Assembly: GCF_020497125.1 (NCBI RefSeq)
Contig: NC_059080.1
Span: 68,678,618 to 68,742,617, forward strand
DNA: 64,000 nucleotides
Source: Mauremys mutica
Lineage: Eukaryota > Chordata > Testudines > Geoemydidae
Reading direction: 5' to 3'
Both the position numbers and the translations under genes were made by a program. Shown piece by piece: positions 1-12,600 of the stretch. Every line of letters begins with the position of its first letter. Position 1 is the first letter of the stretch. The notes under the pieces were generated by a model that was not told where the DNA came from, made no database searches, and saw nothing but the letters and a program-made list of their open reading frames with translations.

Positions 1-274
1 TGTGGAATACACATGAGCAATCACTCAAAGAAGAATATCTAAAATGCAAATATTTCAATTCAGAAATGCTGCTGCAATCGCTAAAGGGAATTTTAGAATG
101 GATGTCTCATGATTCCATTTTCCTTTATAGGCCAGATTCCCAGGCTGGATTACCTCTCTCACAATGCACCATGATCCTTTATGGGAACGGGAAGCAGTTC
201 ATCATGGAAGATGCAGTCCAGCCAGGGAGCCCAGTCCATAGAGGAGAACAGAGACATGGGACATAATGGTTCAT

Positions 275-432
275 ATCCAAACTGAAATTTTTTTTGGTTT
301 TCAAGCTTCTAGTTTTTTGACCAAAAAATTTAAGTTTTCTGCAGTAAGCAGACATTTTGGAAAAAAACGTTTATCTGAAAACCCAATTTTATAGCTGAAA
401 AACTGTTTTGATGGAAATTTTTGGCCAACCCT
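275..432. repeat. Short AT-rich interspersed repeat, possibly a TIR MITE
   Basis: Runs of A and T with AAAATTTTT-type inverted segments at both ends (AAATTTTTTTTGG near 285; GGAAATTTTTGGCC near 413-426). It looks like a short fold-back MITE; the family was not identified. Confidence 0.35.
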
Positions 433-527
433 TTATCTTCTAGATTGGCTGTGGCCCTGGAGGTTTTTCGCCTTCCTCCGAAGCATGGGGCAGGGGTCGC
501 TTGCTAAAGGAGTGGGGGGATCAGCTT

Positions 528-600
528 ATGTGGCCTGCATCTTGCAGGAGGTCAGACTAGATGATCATAATGGTCCCTTCTGATCTTGAATTCTATGATT
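528..600 (+). repeat. CR1 3' terminal fragment
   Basis: Contains GAGGTCAGACTAGATGATC followed by the CR1-type tail ATTCTATGATTCTA, typical of the last 70 bp of reptilian CR1 copies in sense orientation. It is interrupted by the hAT element that starts at 607. Confidence 0.75.
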
Positions 601-606
601 CTAGTC

Positions 607-1054
607 CAGGGGTGGCCAACCTGAGACTGAGAAGGAGTCAAAATTTACCAATGTACATTGCCGAAGAGCCACAGTAATATGTCAGCAGTCACCCTCCCCA
701 CCCATTTGCTTCTCCCCCCACCCCGCTCCCAGTGCCTCCTCCCATCCACTGGCAGCCCCGCTGATCAGCACCTCCCCCTCCCTCCCTGCACCTCCCAATC
801 AGCTGTTTTGTGGCATGCAGGAGGCTCGGATGGGGAGGGGTGAGGGCATAGCAGGCTCAGGGGAGGGGGCGGGAAGGGGTAGAATGGGGACAGGGCCTGT
901 GGCAGAATCAGGGGTTGAGCACTGAGCACCCGCTGGCACATTGGAAAGTTGATGCCTGTAGCTCCAGTCCCAGAGTCAGTGCCTATATAAGGAGCTGCAG
1001 ATTAACTTCTGAAGAGTCGCATGTGGCTCCGGAGCCACAGGTTGGCCACCCCTG
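607..1054. mobile_element. hAT-type MITE with perfect 8-bp target duplication
   Basis: Terminal inverted repeats CAGGGGTGGCCAACCTG at the left and its complement at the right end. Flanks are TTCTAGTC at 599-606 and TTCTAGTC at 1055-1062. There is no transposase, so it is non-autonomous. It sits in the tail of a CR1 copy. Confidence 0.9.
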
Positions 1055-2994
1055 TTCTAGTCAGATCCTGGAAAAATTGGAAAGTCTCACAAGTAAGAGC
1101 AGAGCTAACTTACATTTGTGGGTGTTAAAAGGGCTTAGAATTCAATTTTTCCACTTAAGCAGCCAACACACGTGAGCCTCATCTGGCTCCTCTGTGCCCA
1201 GGCTCCCTATTTCCATCTTTACCTTTAGACTGAGTCTAATGGAGGTGAGGCTTGCTGGCCAGAAAGGTTCACCAATGCAACAACAAATTAGGATCAGTTA
1301 TACAACTAGGCATCTGGAGTAGCTAAACCCAGCTCCTGTAATTCAGTGCATCATGGACAGAGATAGGGAAGAGGATCTGGTTCCTACTGACTTCCCCCTC
1401 AACTTCTTTGAGGGTTGTAGGCAAGGAGATCTATCTACCATCACAGGGCAAGCAGTGACAAGATCTTCCTCCTCCCAATATCTGTGGTGAATTAAGAGGT
1501 GAACAAGGGAAGGGCACTCTCTTAAGAGGCAGCTCAGCTTCATTCAGTCCCTCTGGTTTACTGCCCTTAATGAACACAAAAAGAGAACCACCTGGGAATC
1601 AAGGTTCAGTGGCACTTGGGGCTGAGCCTAGTTAGCTGCTTTGAGAGCTGTACTGACATACAGTACACTCACTGCAGTATATAGGGACTAAAATTTCAGA
1701 GCACTACTTGCCCCCTCTCTCCATCCCAGAAACACAGGTCCCTGCCAAAGAGTGAGACTAGTAACAGCTTCAGAGTCAGGGAGCTACAACAGCTCTCTGA
1801 TGGCCCCTTCTTACCTCCTGTGCTCAACATATCTTGGTGCGGGAGAGAACCTGGCCCATGTTGGCAGAAGGGTTACAAATGCTACTGACTATGCCAGCAG
1901 TGCTTTATTAAATTTCTTGGGTTCTTCTTTAAAGGGGCTCTCAGAAGTTACAAGCTTTATTACCCATTATCTGCCACACAGAACCAGAGCATGTAGTGCT
2001 ACTTTCCTACATAGGTGCGACTCCTCCACATAAAATCTCCTGAAAATCACCACCATTTTCTAGAAATAAATGATCAGATTTCCTTTATTCCTGCTATTGC
2101 AAATAAGCAGGTATCAATGTTGACAACTTATTTTAATGAGAACCAGTCCTGATTATCTCATACTGGTGATAATTTAAATCCTGGACAGATGCAGATGTGC
2201 TTGTTATGTGGAACTGTCATTTTCTTCTACTACTAAGTTAACATACTAGTTCACATAAGTTTTAAATGGTCTTCGACTTGTGATAAACACAATGGGCTCA
2301 ATTCTCCATCATTCTGCATCTTATGCAGACAGTTACGCTAATGCACAATGTGTATAGGACTCTACTGAAACAGAATGGGAGCATTTTATCCACACTAAGT
2401 CTGTTGCCTTGCACCAGAGCGGACCCCAAGTCACAGAGATACATTTGCTCACAGAGAGGTGATATGAGGGACCCAAGAATCTGCTCTTTCCATACCTCCA
2501 GCCCCACCCCCAACTAATTACACAAAAATGCTCTCAAACATGTAGAAAGGCAACTCAGTGATAAGCAAACCCATCAAGTGCTCTTCCTTGGAACACTTTG
2601 CTGATACACTCTGTTCCTAAATTATATCCTCCGGGTGTTGATAATAATGCTGTTTAACTTGTCTTTTCCCACACTTCAAAAGGATACCTGGGGGGGCCGG
2701 AGGGGGGGAACTGAGATCTCCTCAGGTACATTTTTGAAAACACCTGCCACTAGGTGCAATTTGGGGCACTGCAAAGACAAAATATTTGCTCTTCAAACAT
2801 ATTTTTGAAGCCTTAGGGATAAGTCATCCACGGCAGGACAGGTTTAGCAGATTGCAGAGAGGCTTAGCTCCATCAGGCTAGGAAAAGAATCAAGAAAACC
2901 ATCCTCTCAGTTGGTGGTAGAATTTTAACAGGTGGCTCCCAGGAGTCCTGCCCACAAATACTCACCAGCACATTGCTGTGATACCTTGGCATCT
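1055..2994. other. Intergenic sequence downstream of SERPINE2
   Basis: No exon, RNA gene or complete repeat recognised. Short open frames on both strands lack any protein-like signature. Confidence 0.5.
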
Positions 2995-3655
2995 CTGACT
3001 GCTCATAATGCACTTTATTTTTTCCTTTGTACAAAAAACAAATATAAAATTTAAATCCAATACAAAGTGAATACTAGCAATGACAAGTTTACATTACAGT
3101 AAAATAGGACGTCAATGCAAATGTGTTATCTATCAAGACATTAGTTCTTTAAAACTTTACCTCAGTGGTACATGCATTATATAAAATAAACTGCTAGAGC
3201 TTTTCATCTAGTTCCACAAAAGATACCCAATCAAGCCATTCAAGGGCAAAAATAGTATTGAAGGGACATCTACAAACCCAAAGACATTTTCCACAGAAAA
3301 AATCAATGCTAACAGAAATGGTTTGTTTAGTCATGCTCTTGTTAAAACCCTCCCACAAAAGCTATGCATAAAATTCTTAGGACAGAAAAAGCTCAGTAAG
3401 TTTGTTAGCATAGGCAACCATTCAGTAGTTTCAAAGAATCTTTCAGACATTTTGAAAAGGTATCATAGTTTTCAATTTGTATTTTCCCATAAAACCAGAA
3501 CTACATTGACTCCTTTTTCAAAATCTAGTCACAGCTGACTAAAAACTAGTTCTTGAGTGAAGTGAAAGAGTAGTGTACAAAAATATTTAACGGAACTAGC
3601 AAGGATGTATCAAATGAGTCTCTACTTTGCTTCTTAAGGAAAACCTTTTCCATAC
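2995..3655 (-). other. SERPINE2: SERPINE2 3' untranslated region (probable)
   Basis: AT-rich, apparently unique sequence downstream of the stop. On the minus strand an AATAAA hexamer lies at 3019-3014, which would put cleavage near 3000-2985 and give a 3'UTR of about 650 nt. The end point is inferred from the hexamer only. Confidence 0.55.
3014..3019 (-). terminator. Candidate polyadenylation signal of SERPINE2
   Basis: AATAAA on the minus strand, about 640 nt after the stop codon and followed by a T/G-containing stretch. No transcript evidence is available, so an earlier or later site is possible. Confidence 0.5.
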
Positions 3656-3693
3656 TCAAGGTTTGTTTATTTGTCCCATAAACAAGACTGCAC
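3656..3693 (-). CDS. SERPINE2: SERPINE2 exon 9 (last coding exon, C-terminus and stop)
   Basis: 38 coding nt. The acceptor CCCTCAG ends at 3694. It encodes AVLFMGQINKP followed by TGA at 3658-3656. The intron before it is about 497 bp. Confidence 0.93.
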
Positions 3694-6600
3694 CTGAGGG
3701 ATAAAATAAAGACCAATATTACTATATATACACACATATCCAATTTGTAAGTATTGTAGAGCATTCACTGAAAAATACAAAATTTACAGAATGCGTTCAA
3801 ATAAAATCTAGGTAAGAAAGCTGTTTCACACTCCATGAGCTTGCTTTGTTTTGGTTAGGGGAATTGTAGATTAACAAATTATTTGTTTTCAGGTGAATTT
3901 GGAGTGTATATGAATATAGATTCTCCCAAGGACCCTCCCATACACTTTAAGGTCAGAAGGGACCATCATGATCATCTAGTCTGATCTCCTGTGGAGTAGG
4001 TTTTCCAGTTCTTCTGGTTTATTTTAAATGGATTTAAAAGCACAATACAGAAGCATATCCTATTTTGTATTTGTTTTAGCAACACTTACTGGACAGCTTC
4101 AAGCTTTCCCACCTAGAAATTACAGTTTGCACGTACCCATTATACTATATGAACTCAACTTGCATGCAAAATAATACAAACATTGCTTACCTGTAGGATT
4201 GTGCCGGATGAAAAATACAAATGGTCTATCTACTATAAACCAAGGAGGGGAGGACCTGGCTATTAAAATCGCAGCTTCCAAAGAAAGTTAAAGAGAAAAA
4301 TAGGATGGAAAATTAAACAAGTCAAACACGATCACACTATAAACAGTGCAAATATGAAGCATCGAACAGGTTTATGATTTCCATTAGATATTTGTTTGCT
4401 CCTTTAGGCATTCCATTTCACTAACATGCATCAGTTTATCAATTGTTTTACATCACCAGTGGCAGCCTGGGTCAGCCACATGAGGCCATTTTATCCAATG
4501 CTATCTATTGCAAATGAGCCTTCTTATATTGCTCACCAGAGCCACACAATCCATAAAAAAAAGGGAAGAACTAATAATTAACATCAAAATTCAAGATTGT
4601 TCCCCTACAGGAAAACCCAGCTGCCATCTTAGAGCAGTGTTGCATAAATGCGTGCCTCTGGAACAGCACAAGGATACATATTAGGAGCCAAGGATTTGGC
4701 CACTAGATTTTAAACTTGATGCTGTTCTATCGGTAGCCAGTGGAGTAAAGAGACGTGTTTACAATTTGTGGAGGGCTATGTTTAATTAATTCTGTACTGA
4801 CCCAAAAATTCACTAACCCCTTCCCCCTCCCCCCCCAAAAAAACCTCAATGGTAAAATTCACTTGATTTTTTACTGTCCTTTCTATGTGCTTCTGCTGAA
4901 GTGATCTCAATTTAAGCACTCACAAAAGATTTCCTATTTCTGAGAAAATCTAATTAATTTGTTTTAGTACAGTTACTTTTAATTCAGGATTAAATTAAAC
5001 CAGAGAGAGAAAACTACTTACTTGTTGCTGCAGAAGCTTTGGTTCCATCTTCACTAACTTCAATTTTTGCTTTTTGTAAAATATGAGATACATGAAGGCT
5101 TTCCGTTCCTGTGTGGTGGAAACAAGAACAGCACTTGTGTTAACATGCAGTTATACATTTGTTATACTGTATGTAAAGCTGGCTTGGACCGAGGGGTTCA
5201 GAGGGTGGGAGGAGGATCAGGGGTGTGGGTAGGAGAGTCGGGATGCAGGCTCCCGGTGGCACTTAACTCAATCAGCTCCTGGAAGCAGTGGCACGTCCAC
5301 CCTCCAGCTCCTATGCGGAGGCGCAGCCAGGCGGCTCTGTGCACTGCCCTGTCTGCAGGCGCTGCCCCCGCAGCTCCCATTGACCATGGTTCCTGGCCAA
5401 TAGGAGCTGCAGAGCTGGTACTTGGTGCAGGGACAGCATGCTGAGCCTACTAGCTGCCCCTACGGGTAGGAGCTGGAGTGGGGACATGCCGCTGCTTCCG
5501 GGAACCACACAGAACCATGCCTTAGCCCCACTATGCCACCCACCAGACTTTTATTAGCCCAGTCAGCAGTGCTGACCGGAGCAGCCAGGGTCCCTTTTCG
5601 ACTGGGTGTTCTGGTAAAAAACCAGACACCTGGCAACCCTAGCAAAGATTGAAATCACGGTGGAAGCAAGAGGACTTTGTTCTATTGTTATTAAGATGCA
5701 GTTGCTCGATCTGACCACTACAGAAGCAGTGAATCTGATGACACCAAGCAGAGAAAGCAAACAATATGCTGCATGTAAAGGAATGGATTAGCTGGACTTC
5801 TGCATGACTGTTTCTTATAACACCATAGTATATCAGTTGTTAAACTGAGAAGTATTCACACAGGCACAATGCATTTGTGTATACATGCCATTGCAGTGTT
5901 TGCACATGCATGTGTATACATTAAAACAAACATGGTGATGGACAATGTCCAAAAATCAGAATCTATTGCCTTAATTTTATTTAGTGATACAGGAATCAGT
6001 GGCACAATTCACTCACTGCTTAAGTGCATTATGTTTATGATGACATTAATAAAATAAATGGGATAGAAAACATCTAGGTGACTAGGGGACATATTTTACT
6101 GCAAAGATGATGCAATACAAATCATTTTAAAAAAAAAAAACTACTGATACCCTTAAATTTTATGATTATTTAGTGGTTTTAAAGGTAAAACTGAAAATTT
6201 GTAATCTGAGAGAGTAATTTTTTCTTAAATACAGAAATTACAGCAACACGTAACCAGGAATGCAATTTTAATCCTGAGTGTCTTAAAAACTGTTAAAGTA
6301 GAACACCTTGCTTCCAATAAAATAAACGAACAAGGGCTGACAATCGCAATAAACTCACGTGATTAACTCAAAACAAATTAACTTGATTAAAAAAATTAAT
6401 CATGATTAATCAGTTTTACTTGCACTGCTAAACAATACCACCAATATACATTATAAAATATTTGTTTTTCTACATTTTCAAATACATTGATTTCAATTAC
6501 TACAGATTACAAAGTGTATAGTGCTCATTTTATATTTTTATTACAAATATTTTCACTGCAAGAAAGATAAACAAAAGAATTTTTTCAGTTCATCTCATAC

Positions 6601-9600
6601 AAGTACTGTAGTGCAATCTATCATGAAAGTGCTACTTACAAATGTAGATTTTTTTTTTAACATAACTGAACTCAAAAACAAAACAATGTAAAACTTTAGA
6701 GCCTACAATCCATTCAGTCCTACTTCTTGTTCTGCCAATCGCTAAGACAAACAAGTTTGTTTACATTTACGGGAGATAATGCTGCCCACTACTGATTTAC
6801 GTTACCTGAAAGTGAGACCATGTATTTGCATGGCACTGTTGTAGCCAGCATTACAAGGTATTTATGTGTCAGATATGCTATACATTCATATGCCCCTTCT
6901 TGCTTCAACTTGTAGATTGCACTTTTATTACAGTGCAAATATTTCTAATAAAAATAATAATGTAAAGTGAGCACTCTACACTTTGTATTCTGTTTGTAAT
7001 TCAAATCAATATATTTGAAAATGTAGCAAAACATCCAAAAACATAATAAATTTCAACTGGTATTCTGTTAATGTTTAAGTGTGATTAAAACTGCAATTAA
7101 TCGCAACTAATTTTTTTAATTGTTTGATAGCCCTAAAAGGGAACTTAATCTTTTACTTCAAGTGGAAAAGTGTATATGAGATATAAATGAGTTGTGTTAA
7201 CAAGCAAGGTCTTTTTGTTTTGGATGGGTTTTTTTTGGAGTAACTAATCAGAAGTCTGATGAGGACATAAAATTCATAGACACAAGATATCCAGTTTTCT
7301 TTTAGAAGTCAGTGCTCCATTGTCAGAAAGAAGAAAACGTTTATGGATCAGTTATGTAGTTCAATGACTGTTCCATTTTTACTCAGCGTTACCATCAATT
7401 TGGCAGACATCCTTCCTCTCTCTCAAATCCATTGATGTAAAGTTTATAAAACATAAATTGTAAAAGAAAAAGTGCCTCAATTACATCTTCCATTATGGTC
7501 TCATCCAACATTGTTTTTTTTTTTGTAAGCCAAAAGGAAAAATATTGAAGAATATGTAAGAGTGTTACTGTGAAAATGCCTCATGACATTTTACTGGCTT
7601 CTCGCAAGTCACACCATATGTTTAAACTTTTTGTGGTTAATTTAGAAGTTTGTCTTTTGGTGGAAAAGTTTCAAAGCAGCAGGTTGTTTTAATAATTGCA
7701 ATTGTAAAACAGTAGTTCTAGAAAACGTGAACAAAAACCAGAAGAAGAAGAATTTAAACAAGATAACCTACTTGTTATTTTTGCAAAGTTTGCCTTTGAC
7801 TGCTCAAACATATCTGTAATGCCAAGTACTTTCAGAGGCTCCTTTAAATCTGTTTCTGCTACTGCTGTGAACCTGATTGAAGCATATAAAAGAGAAAAGA
7901 TATCAGAATTATGACTAAAAGTTGCTTTAAGTGCTGAGGAGGACTATAGAAGAATTCCTTATTTTGGGGGCTGAGAGGGAGAAGAGATTGGAAGATAGTA
8001 GTACTCACTTGGGTAAAATAACTTGCACTCTCTTTTGTATCATGGTTGTCATCCAGCTCTGTATTGTTTTTGTGCTGATGTGAGGAATGATGGCAGAGAG
8101 AGGGGTAGTGCTTTCTGTAGGCAGAGCAATCAGCATACTGATGCTTTCGCCATGGTAAGGCAATTCAATTATGTTATACCACAAGTCATTTGGGGTACTT
8201 GTTGTGCCTAAGGAGAGGGAGAGAGAAAGAGAAGCCATAATTCTCAAACAGTTAAAAGCCTTCAATCTCTGATATTAGAAGCAGCAGTGAGTAAAAATGT
8301 TAGACCTAGTGGCAAAGCTATACTATTGTAACTGTAAAGTCTTGATATCACAGTTGGGTTACCATCTTCCAGTAGAGTTCACTTACATAACAAGCATGGA
8401 GTCTATATAAATGTTACATTTTGATAATGCAATGCAGATAGCGCAAAAAATCTATTCTATGGCATCTCAGATTAGTTTCTACAAGTTACATGAATATTAC
8501 TTGGTGGATTGTTGGAGTTCCTTTGAAAATATAAAATAGCCATGCTGCAGACTGCTTCAGAGTGTCATCAGCATCTACTGAAACAGTAGGGGGTGGGAGA
8601 CACGATGGAAATAACAAAAAAGACTGTCCAAAAAAGAGTAAGAGATTCCTTTTGTAAAACAGACTCTTTTCCTCCAAGGACTATGGTACACTGGGGATCA
8701 GAAATGGTCTTTAACAATCTCTACAAACTGCCACACCATCTGCCTTTAAACCCCATTGAATCTTGTGCTGCTTCTAAACAGAGTAGAAGAGCCTACTGCT
8801 ACAGTTCACCAGGGAGACTCCCCTGGAAACAGTAAGGTAGGCAAGTAAAGGAGACTGGCAACTATAAGAACAGAGGGCAGCAAAAGAGAAGCACTTAAGA
8901 ACTTAGATACTGCCCTGGAAAGGACTGCCAGCAGTTCGTAAGCACATGATGAACAACAGACTGTAGCAGGCCATTGGCTATCTGTAATGTGCAGTGGGTA
9001 AAGAAACATGGGGTCTCATCCAAAGGCCACTAAAGTCAATAAGGGTCTTTCCAGTTTTTTTAAAAGATGCAAAATCCTATTAGTGTTTTAAAAGACAGTT
9101 TTCAGTATGAGAACATTCAAAGGATTGTTGAACTTTTTGGTCCCACATGATGCTACTTTAGCAGCAGTTTATTGTGGCTAGACATAAATCCAATGGTGGA
9201 AACTTCTGCTGCAAGTGACAGTGGTGCATCCTATAAAATAGATTTCAGCCATACTGAATAAAACTTTTCAGCATAAACACCTACATCCAAATTATGCTAG
9301 TATTCAAACTGCTGCTGGTAATCAACCAGGGACCATAACTACTCTAGTTAAGACCATAATGACATCAGTAGCATACTATTACATGAGGTTTCCATATCAC
9401 TTGGAAACAAACAAACAAACAAAACCAGACTATTTTCTTGCTTGTTCTGTTACGGGATAGGAGGACATGAAACTGAAAGTACTATGGAAAAAGACTAACA
9501 GGGCTAACGAAAAGCACAACAGGCTTGTTTACCAGTTGGAAAAGAAAGTAGAAAAAAAATCTAGCTACTTGAATGGATCTTGATCAGTAAAAATTATATA

Positions 9601-12600
9601 TGGAGACAGAGTAAAAAGAAAATGTGGTCAAAAAGGCTAAGGGAGCTGAAAGCCATTTTATACGTTCCAGGACACCATTTCTCTGGGAAATGGACTAAAG
9701 TTTTCCTTATTTTATTGTTAACAGAAAAAAGGAAGAAGTTAACAAAGTTAATCACAAGCTTGTTTGACAATAAATGTCTCTTCTCACAAAAAGGAAGCAA
9801 TAAAAAGACATCCTGAAATGTATTCAAGAGTAAAGAGATTTGCACAAATAGCTCCTATTGCTGGTAAAGCGTGACACACCATTATAGGCCTCCAGCCAGC
9901 TCAGCTCATGCTAAAATTCTCAAAAGCCCCCTTTAGCTATCAAGACGTTAATTGGTGCTCTAACAAACATCATAGGTGTTAGTCCATGGAGGATTTCAGC
10001 TAGCACTTTATCTACAAGTGTCCCATGTCACAGGATTGCATTGCAACTTGAAGATCCATTAGCAATCGGAGAGTCTTTCCTATGTCTAATTACTAGCATT
10101 TTATTTTGAAAGCTAATTATTTTCTTTACTTTTCAGTGGAGGCTGATAAACCTATTAGAGTCTGTGTCCTAATCGAAGAGATTCTTTTTTGTGACAAGGA
10201 ATCCCTTATGAACTGGAATTCTTACTATCATCAGCTGGGTGGACAGCATGCTGCCTATATATCTAGCTGAAAAGCACTTATTTGTAAGACTATGAAAGAA
10301 ACTCTTCCCTCAGAGTTATGCTGTAGGCATTTAGATTCTGTTTTAAACATTGTCTTGAGTGGACAGTCCCTTTATAGGGCTGCCAACTTTGTAATATTTA
10401 AAAACCAGACACCAGTAGGAGTGCCAGAACCTCCCCCGCCCCACCTCTTCCCCCCAAAGGCTCCCCCGCGTTCACTCTTTTTCCCATGTCTCCCCATTGT
10501 TTGCTGCTTTTCCCCTCTTATCTCCTGCTCCCTCTCCCTGGGTCAGCAGGGACTCGCAGAGCCAGGGCTGGGAACTGCAGCCACCGGATGCAAGTAGGAG
10601 GCAGCCCCAGCTGAGCAGGGGTTGGCACAGGTAATGACCCAGTACCTCCCCCACCCTCTGTAACTGGACTTTGGACTCCCAGTCAAGTCCCTTTTTCAAC
10701 TGGACTTTCCAGTCAAAAAACGGGCCGCTGGCTACCCTAGTTGAATAGGGTCCCTCTTCCCACTCCACCCTTTTTTCAGTTAATATCATGGCTTTTTAGA
10801 CAAGTGCCAAAAGAACAAGTTTCATTAATTTGAGCATTGACCTGCTAAACCCAGGGTTGTGAGTTCAATCCTTGAAGGGGCCATTTAGGGAACTGGTGTA
10901 AACATCTGTCTGGGGATTGGTCCTGCTTTGAGCAGGGGGTTGGACTAGATCGGGGTAGGCAACCTATGGCACAAGTGCCAAAGTCGGCATACAAGCTGAT
11001 TTTCAGTGGCACTCACACTGTCCGGGTTCTGGTCACCAGTCCGGGAGGCTCTGCAATTTAATTTAATTTTAAATGAAGCTTCTTAAACATTTTAAAAACC
11101 TTATTTACTTTACATACAACAATAGTTTAGTTATATATTATAGACTTATAGAAAGAGACCTTCTAAAAACATTAAAATGTATTACTGGCAAGTGAAACCT
11201 TAAATTAGAGTGAATTCATGAAGATTCAGCACACCACTTCTGAAAGATTGCCAACCCCTGGACTAGATGACCTCTTGAGGTCCCTTCCAACCCTGATATT
11301 CTATGATTAAACCAGACTTAAAGGAGTGTCTCAGATGAGAAGAGCTGGTCTATCTGCACAGACCACAAGGTGCCAGAGACTGAGATTTGGGACAGAGTCA
11401 CTACACAGCAGCAACATCTCTCTACACTTCCCACTCTGCATCAAAATCCACATCTGCCAGCCCAAATTGATGAGGGATTTCTGTACCAGAAAATTAACCT
11501 CATTAGCAGAGCCCTGCAGCCTTAAGACTGTTTGCCTGAAACCAGCTCATTACAGAGATGGTAGTAGGGAGCCGTTAGCTTACCTCTTTTCGCAGCCCAC
11601 CTCCTTTTCCAGCTCAACTAAAGAAAATTTTTTCTCTGTCTGAGTAGCTCCTTTACATCATTAGGCTTACAGTTCTCAAACTAGTGGTCCACAGACCAGC
11701 CTGGTGATTACATGTTTCCAGGTTCCCTCATTCACATGGCTAAGTTACATTTAAAAACAGCACCACACACTTACTTCACCATACTACGTTTCCGTGCAAA
11801 CAGTTGCTGTAGTTGCCATAGGATGCTGTGATCTTCAGAGCTACAAATGGGAGTGGAGGTGTCTACAAGATGTTTTTGCTCTAACATGCTTCTCACACTA
11901 CTAAGAAATCCGAGAATCTTTGCATTCATCTGTATTAAGATACCTAACCTGAAATAGGAGTTTCAATTCTGCAACAAGAATCTTAACACTTTCCATCTAA
12001 AGACCTTGAAAATAATGGCCTTGGTTCTAATCACAGTTATGACAATGTAATAAAAGAGTTACTCGCTATTTACACCAGAGTCAGACCCTATGAATTTTAG
12101 GGCAATATAAGAATGGTAAGCAAGACCTGACCATGATGTGTGGTCCTTTGCTGAAGTATAGATACTACATATTTCACTCCGTGATTTTCATTCACATCCC
12201 TCAAGTTTTATTTGTCTAAAGCATTTAATTTTTGCTTTAATGTGTAAAGATTTTCAGGACATGGCCAACGTACAAAATAGTTTCATATTTTTTAAACCAA
12301 AGAGTGATTGATTTGTAAGCTCCTATGTTGGCTAAGCTAGCACATTTTTAACACTGATCACTTACAACACAAAAAATGGAGGCAATAAATTAATGTTTGC
12401 CCTCTTGGCTAGCTAGTGGTACATTCCTTACCAGTAACATTTTTTCAGATTTATTTCTAAATTTATTCCTTGTAACAGTGTTTAGTGCATACGAAAGCAA
12501 GTTACAAATAGCACTTGTCTAATCTTAGAACACAGGCAGAAAACATGCACACACTTTTATAAAAATGCTGCCAATGCACTATGAGCCTGACCAGCAAAAC

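Larger units (their letters stand above)
5109..7771 (-). other. SERPINE2: Intron 6 of SERPINE2
   Basis: 2.7 kb. A GC-rich repeat occupies about 5180-5642 and a palindromic TIR element about 6332-7133. No coding sequence is apparent. Confidence 0.85.

Noticed and set aside
6332..7133. Regulatory palindrome in intron 6
   Set aside because: The inverted repeats lie at the ends of a TIR element, which explains the symmetry better.
10860..10950. Functional tRNA gene at the SINE heads (10833, 20057, 58208)
   Set aside because: Only the tRNA-like promoter part is present; it is followed by SINE body and CR1-like tail, with no cloverleaf closure.
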